A DNA stretch of 64,000 nt, taken from assembly GCA_001636495.1 (NCBI GenBank), contig KV440964.1, positions 388,666 through 452,665 on the forward strand. Reading direction: 5' to 3'. Positions within the stretch are counted from its first letter, which is position 1, and the number at the start of each line of letters is the position of its first letter. Made by a program: the position numbers and the translations under genes. Below the pieces are notes generated by a model that saw nothing but the letters and a program-made list of their open reading frames with translations, was not told the origin of the DNA and did not search any database. This DNA comes from Sutcliffiella horikoshii (lineage in GTDB: Bacteria > Bacillota > Bacilli > Bacillales > Bacillaceae_I). Of this stretch, positions 1 through 9,620 are shown piece by piece.

Positions 1-3131
<3,131 letters not shown>

Positions 3132-3277
3132 AAGAGTCTGAGCTTTTGCTCAAAATTTGCTAGCTTGTGTTACTTAAATCATTTGTTAACCCCGTAGGAT
3201 TAACGTTATGACGCTGTTGTTTTGTTTAGTTTTCAAAGATCATTTCAATCAGTTTGTCGCTCAGAGGCGACTTTTCT

Positions 3278-3307
3278 AATATAACACATTGAGTAAGTTG
3301 ATGTCAA
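3278..3307 (-). promoter_or_regulatory. rRNA operon promoter P2
   Basis: On the minus strand there is a perfect -35 TTGACA (3307-3302), an 18-bp spacer and -10 TATATT (3283-3278). It lies about 150 bp upstream of the 16S gene, in the tandem arrangement usual for Bacillus rrn operons. The assignment is by sequence match and position. Confidence 0.8.
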
Positions 3308-3364
3308 CATGTTTTTTTTATTTTTGTCTTGCAAGCTGTTGTTCATCTCGCAGCGACGAATAAT

Positions 3365-3394
3365 AATATACCACGTATTTTCTATTTGCGTCAA
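3365..3394 (-). promoter_or_regulatory. rRNA operon promoter P1
   Basis: On the minus strand there is -35 TTGACG (3394-3389), an 18-bp spacer and -10 TATATT (3370-3365) preceded by TGG, which gives an extended -10. It lies 58 bp of spacer upstream of P2 and just downstream of the terminator of the preceding small gene. The region 3132-3277 is the transcribed leader, including the 5' arm of the 16S processing stem near 3212-3236. Confidence 0.75.
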
Positions 3395-3441
3395 CTGTTT
3401 TTCTCATATATTTTTCAATAGTTTTTCTGCCTCCTAAAAAG

Positions 3442-3469
3442 GCAAACAAAAAGCCGCAATGATTGCGGC
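3442..3469 (-). terminator. Intrinsic terminator before the rRNA operon
   Basis: On the minus strand GCCGC pairs with GCGGC (with AAT/ATT extension) and is followed by TTTTTGTTT. It ends the transcript of the small gene at 3482-3718 and insulates it from rrn P1, about 50 bp downstream. Confidence 0.75.
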
Positions 3470-3481
3470 AATAGGTAAGAT

Positions 3482-3718
3482 CTATAAGGACTCCCTTTCC
3501 CTGAAGACGGCCTTGGATCGGATATATTTCATGCATTCTGTCGGCGGAGCGATACGGGTGAACATTTTATAGAGTATTTGATAGCGTTCTTCCATGGCGT
3601 GCTTCACCACTCTATCAATACGGTTATCCTCGAAGTCATGTAAAAGCTCTTCCAGTTCACGTTTAAGTAGGTACTCCATTTCTTTTACTTCTTTATTGTT
3701 AAATAACATCCCTAACAT
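3482..3718 (-). CDS. Small conserved-looking protein of unknown function (78 aa)
   Basis: The product is not recognised. The chosen start is the ATG giving MLGMLFNNKEVKE, preceded by AGAGGTGAAGAA; an upstream ATG at 3781 lacks a good ribosome site and would add 21 basic, low-complexity residues. The protein is highly charged and predicted helical: an acidic-basic stretch (residues 9-45, with KRELEELLHDFEDNRIDRVV) followed by a Met/Arg/Pro tail. There are no membrane segments or signal peptide. It sits divergently from pdaB and directly upstream of the rRNA promoters, with its own terminator. From memory, short proteins of this kind occur at the same place in other Bacillaceae, but I cannot verify this here. 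Confidence 0.65.
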   Translation of the reverse strand: MLGMLFNNKEVKEMEYLLKRELEELLHDFEDNRIDRVVKHAMEERYQILYKMFTRIAPPTECMKYIRSKAVFRERESL

Positions 3719-3858
3719 TTCTTCACCTCTACAAATTACTTTATAGTTATTTTTTCCACCAAACCGGTTTTTATGAAACATTTTCCTAGATTTTTTTGCA
3801 TAAGATTTGTCCTACTGAATATTTATTAGAGTAGATACTGTGGACAAGGGGGCAAAGC

Positions 3859-4623
3859 ATGAATATTTTTTATGTGATTAACGGAAGAAAGCTCAAGCAA
3901 TTATCCATTATCATATTGGCGGCATTCTTCACTGCAGGGATTTTATATATAGAGAATTTTTCTAATCAGCCCGTATTTTCAACAAAGGACGGTCCAAGGG
4001 CCATCTATAAGGGTGAGGGAAAGAATAAAGAAGTGGCTTTATCCTTTGATATCAGCTGGGGCGATGAGAAAGCAATGCCTATCCTCAATCTTTTGAAGCA
4101 AAACGGTGTGACTGGAGTGACGTTTTTCCTGTCGGCTTCCTGGGCGGAGAGGCATCCGGATATTGTGAGCCGAATTATGGAAGACGGACATGAAATCGGA
4201 AGTATGGGATATGCTTATGAAAATTACCGGGATCTTGAAGATCTAAAGGTGAAACGAGATATATTGAAGGCACTGGATGTGTTCGAAAAACTTGGTGTAA
4301 AGAAAGTCAATCTATTGCGCCCACCTAAAGGTGCTTTTGATAAAAGGGTATTGGAAATTGCCAATTCCCTCGGCTTTACTGTGGTGCATTGGAGTGTGGA
4401 TTCCCACGATTTGATTAATCCGGGCAAGGAAATCATCGTTGATAATGTGACCAAGAATCTCACGAATGGAGACATTGTGTTGTTACATGCTTCGGACTCT
4501 GCCAAACAAACAGAGGAAGCCTTGCCGGAAATCATCCAGTATATCAAGAGCAAGGGATATGATATAAGTAGTGTCACGGAACTGATAAACAATACGAAGG
4601 CTAATAGCAAGGAAGTACAATAA
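3859..4623 (+). CDS. pdaB: PdaB-type polysaccharide deacetylase family sporulation protein
   Basis: This 254-aa protein has an N-terminal membrane anchor (about residues 14-31) and a NodB/CE4-like fold. Family blocks seen are SFDISWGDE (62-70), the ASWAERHPD segment (93-101), HEIGSMGY (111-118), RPPKGAF (154-160) and DIVLLHAS (205-212). It closely matches B. subtilis PdaB (YbaN) as I remember it, which is needed to maintain the spore cortex after engulfment. The classical metal ligands are incomplete: TFDDG is replaced by FDISW and the second His of HxxxH is absent, as in B. subtilis PdaB, so catalytic deacetylation is doubtful. The ATG is preceded by AAGGGGG. It is one of only a few plus-strand genes here. 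A GAATATT element at 3816-3822 resembles a sigma-E -35, but no matching -10 is convincing. Confidence 0.93.
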   Translation: MNIFYVINGRKLKQLSIIILAAFFTAGILYIENFSNQPVFSTKDGPRAIYKGEGKNKEVALSFDISWGDEKAMPILNLLKQNGVTGVTFFLSASWAERHPDIVSRIMEDGHEIGSMGYAYENYRDLEDLKVKRDILKALDVFEKLGVKKVNLLRPPKGAFDKRVLEIANSLGFTVVHWSVDSHDLINPGKEIIVDNVTKNLTNGDIVLLHASDSAKQTEEALPEIIQYIKSKGYDISSVTELINNTKANSKEVQ

Positions 4624-4625
4624 TC

Positions 4626-4666
4626 AAAAAAGGCGCTACTCCATTATTTTGGAGAAACGCCTTTTT
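4626..4666. terminator. Bidirectional terminator between pdaB and kbaA
   Basis: AAAAAAGGCG pairs with CGCCTTTTT, with an inner CTCC/GGAG stem. The A-run on one side and the T-run on the other let it serve both convergent genes, pdaB (+) and kbaA (-). Confidence 0.85.
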
Positions 4667-4667
4667 C

Positions 4668-5267
4668 TTATTTTGCGGAAGCTTTGTTCAGCTTGTGTAA
4701 CATTAGTACCTGATAGGAGTTGCAAGCCAATAATGGGAAAAGCATAAATAATAGCCACCCTGGTTCATTTTCCCTAAGAGCAGGGAACCATTCGATTGTT
4801 GTCACGACCACCATGAAGAACAGGGCCGGGATAAATGCGTGTTTGTTGGTCTGCGCACTTTTCACATATGCGACAAGCAAGCCATATACGAGAAGGAAAA
4901 TCGGAAAGGCCAGATATGGGAGCAAGGAATCTCCATCATTTGCAAAAGCTATATAACGGAAATACACCAAATCAAACAGAACAAATATAATCAATACCAT
5001 TTGGACTGCGCTCCAAAGGGACTTAAAGATCCCAAGCCCGAAGCGATGAATGGTCAGATAAGCGAAGAACCCCATCTGGCTGATGATGCTGAATATAAGC
5101 CCCACACCAATATACCAAGCAATAATGGAGAGAAATTGAATATATTCCCCACTTGCAAATTGTGCTGTATGTTGATCCCAACGGACTATGAAGGCAACAA
5201 TAACGGTAGTTACTGCTCCGACTAGTAGCGTGGAAAGAAATAATCGAACCCAATTACGACTGTTCAC
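4668..5267 (-). CDS. kbaA: KbaA, kinB-signalling pathway activation membrane protein
   Basis: This 199-aa, very hydrophobic protein has about six predicted membrane segments. The central ISQMGFFAYLTIHRFGLGIF block and the C-terminal TIEWFPALRENEPGWLL block match B. subtilis KbaA as I remember it (198 aa). KbaA promotes KinB-dependent entry into the sporulation phosphorelay. I chose the GTG start because GGAGG lies nine bases upstream and the length then fits the family; an upstream ATG would add 12 basic residues without a ribosome site. A candidate extended -10 (TGGTAAAAT, hexamer at 5317-5312) lies upstream, but without a good -35. Confidence 0.9.
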   Translation of the reverse strand: MNSRNWVRLFLSTLLVGAVTTVIVAFIVRWDQHTAQFASGEYIQFLSIIAWYIGVGLIFSIISQMGFFAYLTIHRFGLGIFKSLWSAVQMVLIIFVLFDLVYFRYIAFANDGDSLLPYLAFPIFLLVYGLLVAYVKSAQTNKHAFIPALFFMVVVTTIEWFPALRENEPGWLLFMLFPLLACNSYQVLMLHKLNKASAK

Positions 5268-5361
5268 TTTTCTTTTCCTCCATTTGACACAGATTAAAGA
5301 CACTAGTTATCATTTTACCAATCCAACCAGCAAAAATCTATAATACCCTACGTGGAAATTT

Positions 5362-5390
5362 GTATATTTCATTAACTTTGTCACATATTA
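5362..5390 (+). promoter_or_regulatory. Candidate sigma-G promoter of gerD
   Basis: GTATA (5362-5366) and CATATTA (5384-5390) are separated by 17 bp. They fit the forespore sigma-G consensus GHATR / CATWHTA. The -10 ends about 35 bp before the gerD start codon. Sigma-G control of gerD is established in B. subtilis, so sequence and family knowledge agree. Confidence 0.65.
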
Positions 5391-5425
5391 AACGTATGAA
5401 AAACCTGATGGAAGGAGTTTTTTTC

Positions 5426-6058
5426 ATGAAAAGCTACCTTTTGCCGTCTCTCCTTCTTTTCCTGTTGCTTACAGGTTGTGCACAAGGTGAAAAAGGCGGC
5501 CAAATGGATTATGATGAAACCAAAAAGATGGTTGTGGATATATTAAAGACGGATGATGGCAAGAAAGCGATTGAAGAGATAATGGCGGATGACAAGATGA
5601 AGGCAAACTTTGTCCTTGATCAGGAAGTCGTAACAAAGTCCATTGAGCAGACATTGGACAGCGAAAAAGGGGCAGAGTTCTGGAAAAAGGCCTTTGAAGA
5701 TCCCAAATTTGCCGAGACGTTTGCGAAGAGCATGCAAACGGAGCATGAGAAGCTCATTAAGGACTTGATGAAAGACCCTGAGTATCAAGGAATGATGGTT
5801 CAGATCTTACAAGATCCTGAAATGGAAAAACAGATGATCACTGTGATGAGTGGGCAGGAGTATAAAAAGCACCTCCAGAAAGTTATCACTGAGACGTTTG
5901 AAAGCCCATTGTTTAAAGCTAAATTACAGGACCTCTTGTTAAAAGCCGCTTCTGAAATGCAAGGCGGACAAGGACAGCAAGGATCCAATCAAGATCCTGA
6001 AGGACAAGCTGGCGGCTCAGAGGGCGGTCAGGAGTCTTCTGGCGGCGAGGGTGGATAA
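5426..6058 (+). CDS. gerD: GerD spore germination lipoprotein
   Basis: This 210-aa protein has a lipoprotein signal peptide: a hydrophobic stretch, then LLTGC with the lipidated Cys at residue 18. The following acidic helical region, with DYDETKKMVVDILKTDDGKK, is characteristic of GerD, the inner-spore-membrane scaffold that clusters germinant receptors in the germinosome. The start is the ATG eight bases after GGAAGGAG; an in-frame upstream start would put residues ahead of the signal peptide. The last 35 residues are a Gly/Gln/Ser/Glu-rich low-complexity tail, making the protein about 25 residues longer than B. subtilis GerD. The upstream promoter looks sigma-G dependent. It is convergent with salA. 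Confidence 0.93.
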   Translation: MKSYLLPSLLLFLLLTGCAQGEKGGQMDYDETKKMVVDILKTDDGKKAIEEIMADDKMKANFVLDQEVVTKSIEQTLDSEKGAEFWKKAFEDPKFAETFAKSMQTEHEKLIKDLMKDPEYQGMMVQILQDPEMEKQMITVMSGQEYKKHLQKVITETFESPLFKAKLQDLLLKAASEMQGGQGQQGSNQDPEGQAGGSEGGQESSGGEGG

Positions 6059-6073
6059 TAAAGCAGCTAAAAA

Positions 6074-6104
6074 GCAGACCCATGAATTTAAGGGTCTGCT
6101 TTTC
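6074..6104. terminator. Bidirectional terminator between gerD and salA
   Basis: GCAGACCC (6074-6081) pairs with GGGTCTGC (6092-6099) with TTTT after it on the plus strand, and the A-run before it gives a T-run on the minus strand. It lies between the convergent stops of gerD and salA. Confidence 0.88.
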
Positions 6105-6107
6105 TTC

Positions 6108-7154
6108 TTAAGTTAATTCCACCACTTTGGATGCAATGTTTAGATAGATTTTTCCTAAGTCATGGTCTTGCTGGTAGATGGACGGTGCGAAATCATCGTC
6201 GTTCCAGTCCGGCTGTTGAAGTGGTAGCTGTCCAAGTAGCGGAGCCTGCAGTTCCTCTGCCAGCTTGTCTCCTCCACCTTTACCAAACACATATTCCTTC
6301 TCGCCAGTCTTTTTGCTTTCGAAGTATGCCATGTTCTCAATGACGCCGATTACCTCATGGTCCGTCTTAATGGCCATTGCACCCGCTCTGGCAGCAACAA
6401 AAGCCGCTGTCGGATGTGGCGTTGTCACGATGAGCTCCTTACAGGACGGTAGCATGGAATGTACATCAAGTGCCACATCCCCTGTACCAGGAGGTAGATC
6501 TAGAAGAAGATAGTCTAAGTCGCCCCACTCCACTTCATTAAAGAAGCTATTCAACATTTTTCCTAGCATCGGCCCTCTCCAAATAACTGGGGAGTTGTCC
6601 TCTACAAAGAAGCCCATAGAAATCACTTGTACCCCAAAACGCTCAACTGGGATGATCTTTTCCCCGCGCACGACCGGACGCTTCGTGATCCCCATCATAT
6701 CCGGCACACTGAATCCGTATATGTCTGCATCAATTAATCCAACCTTTTTCCCTAAACGTGCAAGGGATACAGCCAAGTTAACGGATACCGTTGATTTCCC
6801 TACGCCGCCTTTTCCGGAAGCAATGGCAAGGAACGTGGTTTTGTTGCTTTTAAGAAGTGTCTCTTCCTCTTTCGGCGCTGCTGTCCCAAACCGTTCCACA
6901 ACTTCCTGAGGAAGCTCCATGAAACGAAGACCGACTGTTGCCGCTCCTGCTTCTTTTAATAGATTGACGATGGTTCCTTGCAGTTGCATCTGTTCTGCCG
7001 TACCTGTTTTCGCAAGTGCCACCTTCACACTGACATGGTTCTTTTCTTCTTTGATGGATATTTCTTGAATCGCGTTGGTTTCTTCAAATGTTCTATGTAA
7101 AAACGGATCTTGTAGATCTTTCAATAACTGTACAACCTTTGCTTCTGTTAACAA
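6108..7154 (-). CDS. salA: SalA / Mrp-family P-loop ATPase
   Basis: This 348-aa protein has an N-terminal MIP18-like domain (about 1-90) and a C-terminal Mrp/NBP35 ATPase with Walker A GKGGVGKST at 114-122 and a deviant ParA/MinD-type signature. In B. subtilis the orthologue SalA (YbaL) is a transcription regulator that represses scoC; related Mrp proteins carry Fe-S clusters. The conserved block from ERFGVQVISMGFF through DLPPGTGDVALD is intact. The start is a TTG, five bases after GGGTGGGG; the N-terminus then aligns with the family and no better ATG precedes it. It is a separate transcription unit, convergent with gerD. Confidence 0.93.
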   Translation of the reverse strand: MLTEAKVVQLLKDLQDPFLHRTFEETNAIQEISIKEEKNHVSVKVALAKTGTAEQMQLQGTIVNLLKEAGAATVGLRFMELPQEVVERFGTAAPKEEETLLKSNKTTFLAIASGKGGVGKSTVSVNLAVSLARLGKKVGLIDADIYGFSVPDMMGITKRPVVRGEKIIPVERFGVQVISMGFFVEDNSPVIWRGPMLGKMLNSFFNEVEWGDLDYLLLDLPPGTGDVALDVHSMLPSCKELIVTTPHPTAAFVAARAGAMAIKTDHEVIGVIENMAYFESKKTGEKEYVFGKGGGDKLAEELQAPLLGQLPLQQPDWNDDDFAPSIYQQDHDLGKIYLNIASKVVELT

Positions 7155-7214
7155 GATGACCCCACCCTTATGTGATAATAGTCTATTTTCAGAATTGAAT
7201 TCGTTTACAATACA

Positions 7215-7242
7215 AGTATAACATATTGAGCGCCTGATTTAA
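7215..7242 (-). promoter_or_regulatory. Candidate promoter of salA
   Basis: The minus strand carries TATACT (7220-7215) preceded by TGT, an extended -10, with a weak -35 TTAAAT (7242-7237) at 16 bp. It lies 60 bp upstream of the salA TTG start. Confidence 0.45.
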
Positions 7243-7263
7243 GCGTTCTACGCTCACAAAATA

Positions 7264-7290
7264 ATCCCCCTTTTTGTCATTGAGGGGGAT
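7264..7290 (-). terminator. Hairpin overlapping the end of cwlD
   Basis: ATCCCCCT pairs with AGGGGGAT on the minus strand and is followed by TATTTTG. The cwlD stop codon TGA (7279-7277) lies in the loop, so one arm is coding. The T-run is weak, so termination may be partial. Confidence 0.55.
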
Positions 7291-7999
7291 CGGGAAGTTC
7301 CTGTTCATCGGTATAATGTCGCATGATTCCGTTATAAATAGACGCAGCAAGTGCCTTTTGATAATCCTCTGTATTTAGCAAAGCCCGCTCCGATGGGTTG
7401 GATAAGAAACCGACTTCTACAAGCGCACCAGGGATTTTTGCATTCTTCAAGATAAACAGGCTGTTCATCGATTTCGCATATCGGTCTGTATTTTCAAGAT
7501 TGACCCGAAATTCATCCTGAATGAATTTCGCCAACCGTTCATTTTTTTCATGTTTACTGCCGTGGTAGAAGGTTTGAGCCCCTCTCCATCTTGGGGATGG
7601 GATGGCATTCAAGTGGATGCTGATAAACAGATCGCCATCCGATTCATTGATCATTTCGATCCGCTTCCGCAAATCCTCCACTTTTCTCCGACTATAGCCC
7701 TTTGTTGCAGGATCTGCTAAGTCCACGTCCTCTTCACGGGTCATCAGTACCAAGGCACCCTGCTCCTGAAGATAGTCTTTCACATAATGGGATACTTGCA
7801 AGGCTACATCCTTTTCCAACACGTCCCCACCGACAGCCCCTCCATCAGGTCCGCCATGGCCCGGATCCAGGATAATGATCTTCCCGCTTAAAGGCAGGTT
7901 CCATTGCTCCCACGTATTTTCAGAAAATAACTGATATTGAAAAACGGCCGTCACCGTTAAGGCTGCTGTTAGAAACGCCCAAAACTTCCACCTTCGCAT
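7277..7999 (-). CDS. cwlD: CwlD, N-acetylmuramoyl-L-alanine amidase for muramic-delta-lactam in spore cortex
   Basis: This 240-aa protein has an N-terminal signal anchor (about 7-25) and an Amidase_3 domain. The zinc site is visible: H48 in LDPGHGG, E62, H129 in ISIHLNA, and the catalytic Glu in LVEVGFLSN (E195). CwlD, with the deacetylase PdaA, makes muramic-delta-lactam in cortex peptidoglycan, which marks it for germination lytic enzymes. The ATG follows GGGAGGG. A candidate sigma-E promoter lies at 8030-8058, in line with mother-cell expression known for B. subtilis cwlD. A hairpin overlapping the stop separates it from salA. Confidence 0.94.
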   Translation of the reverse strand: MRRWKFWAFLTAALTVTAVFQYQLFSENTWEQWNLPLSGKIIILDPGHGGPDGGAVGGDVLEKDVALQVSHYVKDYLQEQGALVLMTREEDVDLADPATKGYSRRKVEDLRKRIEMINESDGDLFISIHLNAIPSPRWRGAQTFYHGSKHEKNERLAKFIQDEFRVNLENTDRYAKSMNSLFILKNAKIPGALVEVGFLSNPSERALLNTEDYQKALAASIYNGIMRHYTDEQELPDPPQ

Positions 8000-8029
8000 A
8001 TGTATCCCTCCCGCATGTCCGCTCTATAA

Positions 8030-8058
8030 ACTATATGGGACAAGGGGGAAGATTATGA
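8030..8058 (-). promoter_or_regulatory. Candidate sigma-E promoter of cwlD
   Basis: The minus strand carries TCATAAT (8058-8052) and CATATAGT (8037-8030) separated by 14 bp, six of seven and six of eight matches to the sigma-E consensus KMATATT / CATACAMT. The start of cwlD is about 30 bp downstream. Confidence 0.5.
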
Positions 8059-8061
8059 TAA

Positions 8062-8502
8062 TTAGTGCAACCTCATGCGGTACCTTTTTTCGCCTTTATG
8101 GAAGCCTTCGCGCCACCAATAGTCGACGAATGCATCACATGTCATATAAAAGGATTCATGAACCATATCATTATCACCAATAGAACCCCAATACAGAAAG
8201 TAATCGTACAGAGTATCTATCAAGTACTTCTCTTCGACAAGACAGCGCGTTTTCACTTTTTCCGCACTTTCACCGTGATATCCAAACTTGCTATATGATG
8301 CCCCTAGAAGATATGCCTCAATTGCCACATCGAGACAACCCTCTTCTATGGCGGTTACCTGTTTTTTGTTTTTTAAGTATGGCGAGAAAAAATCCTTCAC
8401 CTTCGTCCGTAAAACCTCTAGTGAAATTTCACGCAGCATCTTGCGTTCGTATTTCATCTGCTTTTCCCTGCGTTTTTCCTTGAAGGTTGTTACTACCGTC
8501 AT
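8062..8502 (-). CDS. ybaK: DUF2521 protein, YbaK type
   Basis: This 146-aa soluble protein resembles B. subtilis YbaK as I remember it: the MKYERKMLREISLEVLR start region, then EAYLLGASYSKFGYHGES and the aromatic TLYDYFLYWGS segment. The function of the family is unknown. I chose the ATG giving MTVVTTFKEKRREK because it aligns with the YbaK N-terminus; an upstream GTG three codons earlier is also possible but too near the AAAGGG ribosome site. The gene order ybaK-cwlD-salA is conserved with B. subtilis, where a methyltransferase gene (ybaJ) would come next; that gene is missing here. Confidence 0.85.
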   Translation of the reverse strand: MTVVTTFKEKRREKQMKYERKMLREISLEVLRTKVKDFFSPYLKNKKQVTAIEEGCLDVAIEAYLLGASYSKFGYHGESAEKVKTRCLVEEKYLIDTLYDYFLYWGSIGDNDMVHESFYMTCDAFVDYWWREGFHKGEKRYRMRLH

Positions 8503-8627
8503 CTCTTTCACACCCTTTCCCGATTAGTTTCCTAATGGGCGAGGGCTTTCATGCGTACAAAGAATGAGTACGTTTTTCCAAGTCAGAAATTGGTGAAAAA
8601 TATAGGCAAATGGATGACTATAACACC

Positions 8628-8698
8628 CACTCCTTTCTACCAAGTTTTCATAAACATATATAGAACGTATTACAGTGTAAAATACGTAGAAAGGAGTG
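8628..8698. repeat. Perfect 13-bp inverted repeat covering a ribosome binding site
   Basis: CACTCCTTTCTAC (8628-8640) and GTAGAAAGGAGTG (8686-8698) are exact reverse complements separated by 45 bp. The right arm contains the GGAG Shine-Dalgarno sequence of the gene starting at 8706. A transcript beginning left of 8628 would fold this site into a stem. No convincing sigma-A, sigma-E or sigma-K promoter was found in the loop or just left of it. Confidence 0.85.
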
Positions 8699-8705
8699 AC
8701 TTAAT

Positions 8706-9032
8706 TTGTCACAAGAAAAAAATAGCTGCGATGGTTGCTTTTGTGATTTTTATAAATGCTTGAGAGGTATTTCTCCCTCATTTCAATCTATTTCGATTGC
8801 TGAAAACCCTGTTCCAATTGAAGTTGGTCCTATACCAGGTACAGGAAATACTTTTTTTGTAAACAGTATAACCTTAACAAGAATTGACAGGGATACTTGT
8901 TGTGCACACTTCATCGTAGTTACCTCTTTTAATCCCCCTATTGTAATTCCAGGTTTTCCTGCTGGTATCTATACAGCAGAAACGGTGATTGCTTGTGAGA
9001 AGATTGTTGCTTTTTCACCTGTAGGAAATTAA
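8706..9032 (+). CDS. Small cysteine-rich protein, paralogue 1 (unknown; possibly spore-coat related)
   Basis: This 108-aa protein has a TTG start, nine bases after AAAGGAG. The N-terminus has a Cys cluster (CDGCFCDFYKC), the middle is beta-strand-like and Pro/Gly rich, and the second half has the block SITLTRIDRDTCCAHF followed by a lone Cys near residue 97. It shares this layout with the neighbour at 9185: Cys cluster, SIT-L-x7-CCA-x-F, then a late Cys. The CCA block is reminiscent of the C-terminal half of CotY/CotZ/ExsY spore coat and exosporium proteins, which cross-link through disulfides, but the resemblance is short and I treat it as a guess. There is no signal peptide. The Cys pattern and neighbouring sporulation genes favour a structural spore role. 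Confidence 0.7.
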   Translation: MSQEKNSCDGCFCDFYKCLRGISPSFQSISIAENPVPIEVGPIPGTGNTFFVNSITLTRIDRDTCCAHFIVVTSFNPPIVIPGFPAGIYTAETVIACEKIVAFSPVGN

Positions 9033-9036
9033 TAAT

Positions 9037-9160
9037 GGCTGTTTTCAAAAACTTTGTTGCATTTCCGTCTGGCCATAACCGTTGTTGTCATTGGTGTGGT
9101 GCTCTTTAGAAATTCCAGGACTTTTACAAGCAAATTGCAACAAACTTTGAGAAAAGAGCC
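9037..9160 (+). mobile_element. MITE-like element, copy A (124 bp)
   Basis: It has imperfect terminal inverted repeats of about 28 bp: GGCTGTTTTCAAAAACTTTG at the left, and on the minus strand GGCTCTTTTCTCAAAGTTTG at the right. The flanks TTAATAAT (9029-9036) and AAAATAAT (9161-9168) agree at six of eight bases, suggesting an old 8-bp target duplication. No transposase is present. A diverged second copy lies at 54058-54240. It fills the whole gap between the two cysteine-rich genes; the ribosome site of the second gene starts right after it. Confidence 0.7.
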
Positions 9161-9184
9161 AAAATAATAAGGAGGCCTGAATCA

Positions 9185-9499
9185 GTGAAGAAGAGAGAAG
9201 CATGTAAAAACAATTGCGAAGGGTGTTTTTGTGAAACATTTAAGGGAAGGACTGGCGTTCGGCTTGGAGCATTACAGATTAGATCCACTGTATTGACACT
9301 TGGCTTACAAGTACCCCCTACACCAACTGGTACAAGGAGAATTACTTCCATAACTTTACTTTGTTTAGATGGATGTTGCGCTACTTTCTCTATCGGCTAT
9401 AATGAAGAACCACTCAATGAGTTATTATTTGCAGATTGCAAAGATATCTATTCTTTTAGTTTTGCGCCAACGTTTTCCCCTTTTCCGCCTGGAGTCTAA
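9185..9499 (+). CDS. Small cysteine-rich protein, paralogue 2 (unknown; possibly spore-coat related)
   Basis: This 104-aa protein starts at a GTG, nine bases after AAGGAGG. It repeats the plan of the gene at 8706: an N-terminal cluster CKNNCEGCFC, a short Lys/Gly/Arg turn, beta-like strands, SITLLCLDGCCATFSI near residues 56-71, and a late DCKDIYSF Cys. Overall identity to its neighbour is low outside these blocks, so the duplication is old. It has no signal peptide or membrane segment. The compact strand-rich build with a glycine turn after the Cys cluster could also suit a small SH3/Sm-like barrel. Function is not assigned. The gene is followed by a 120-bp AT-rich convergent gap. Confidence 0.7.
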   Translation: MKKREACKNNCEGCFCETFKGRTGVRLGALQIRSTVLTLGLQVPPTPTGTRRITSITLLCLDGCCATFSIGYNEEPLNELLFADCKDIYSFSFAPTFSPFPPGV

Positions 9500-9588
9500 A
9501 TAATTTTTTGGGAAGCTAGTATAGAACCTTTAATGATATAATTAACGTTATTATAAAAATACGCCGTTGCTTCCCTCATCTATTATGT

Positions 9589-9604
9589 ATTTCATATATG
9601 AAAT
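9589..9604. repeat. Perfect 16-bp palindrome in a convergent gap
   Basis: ATTTCATATATGAAAT is its own reverse complement. It lies between the 3' ends of the cysteine-rich gene (9499) and the exported helical gene (9621). A wider pair, GGGAAGC (9510-9516) and GCTTCCC (9569-9575), flanks the same gap. Neither has a T-run, so a terminator role is unclear. Confidence 0.6.
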
Positions 9605-9620
9605 TATGGTCATCGTACAT

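Noticed and set aside
4224-4610. A 128-codon minus-strand ORF opposite pdaB
   Set aside because: Shadow of the pdaB frame; no start signal.
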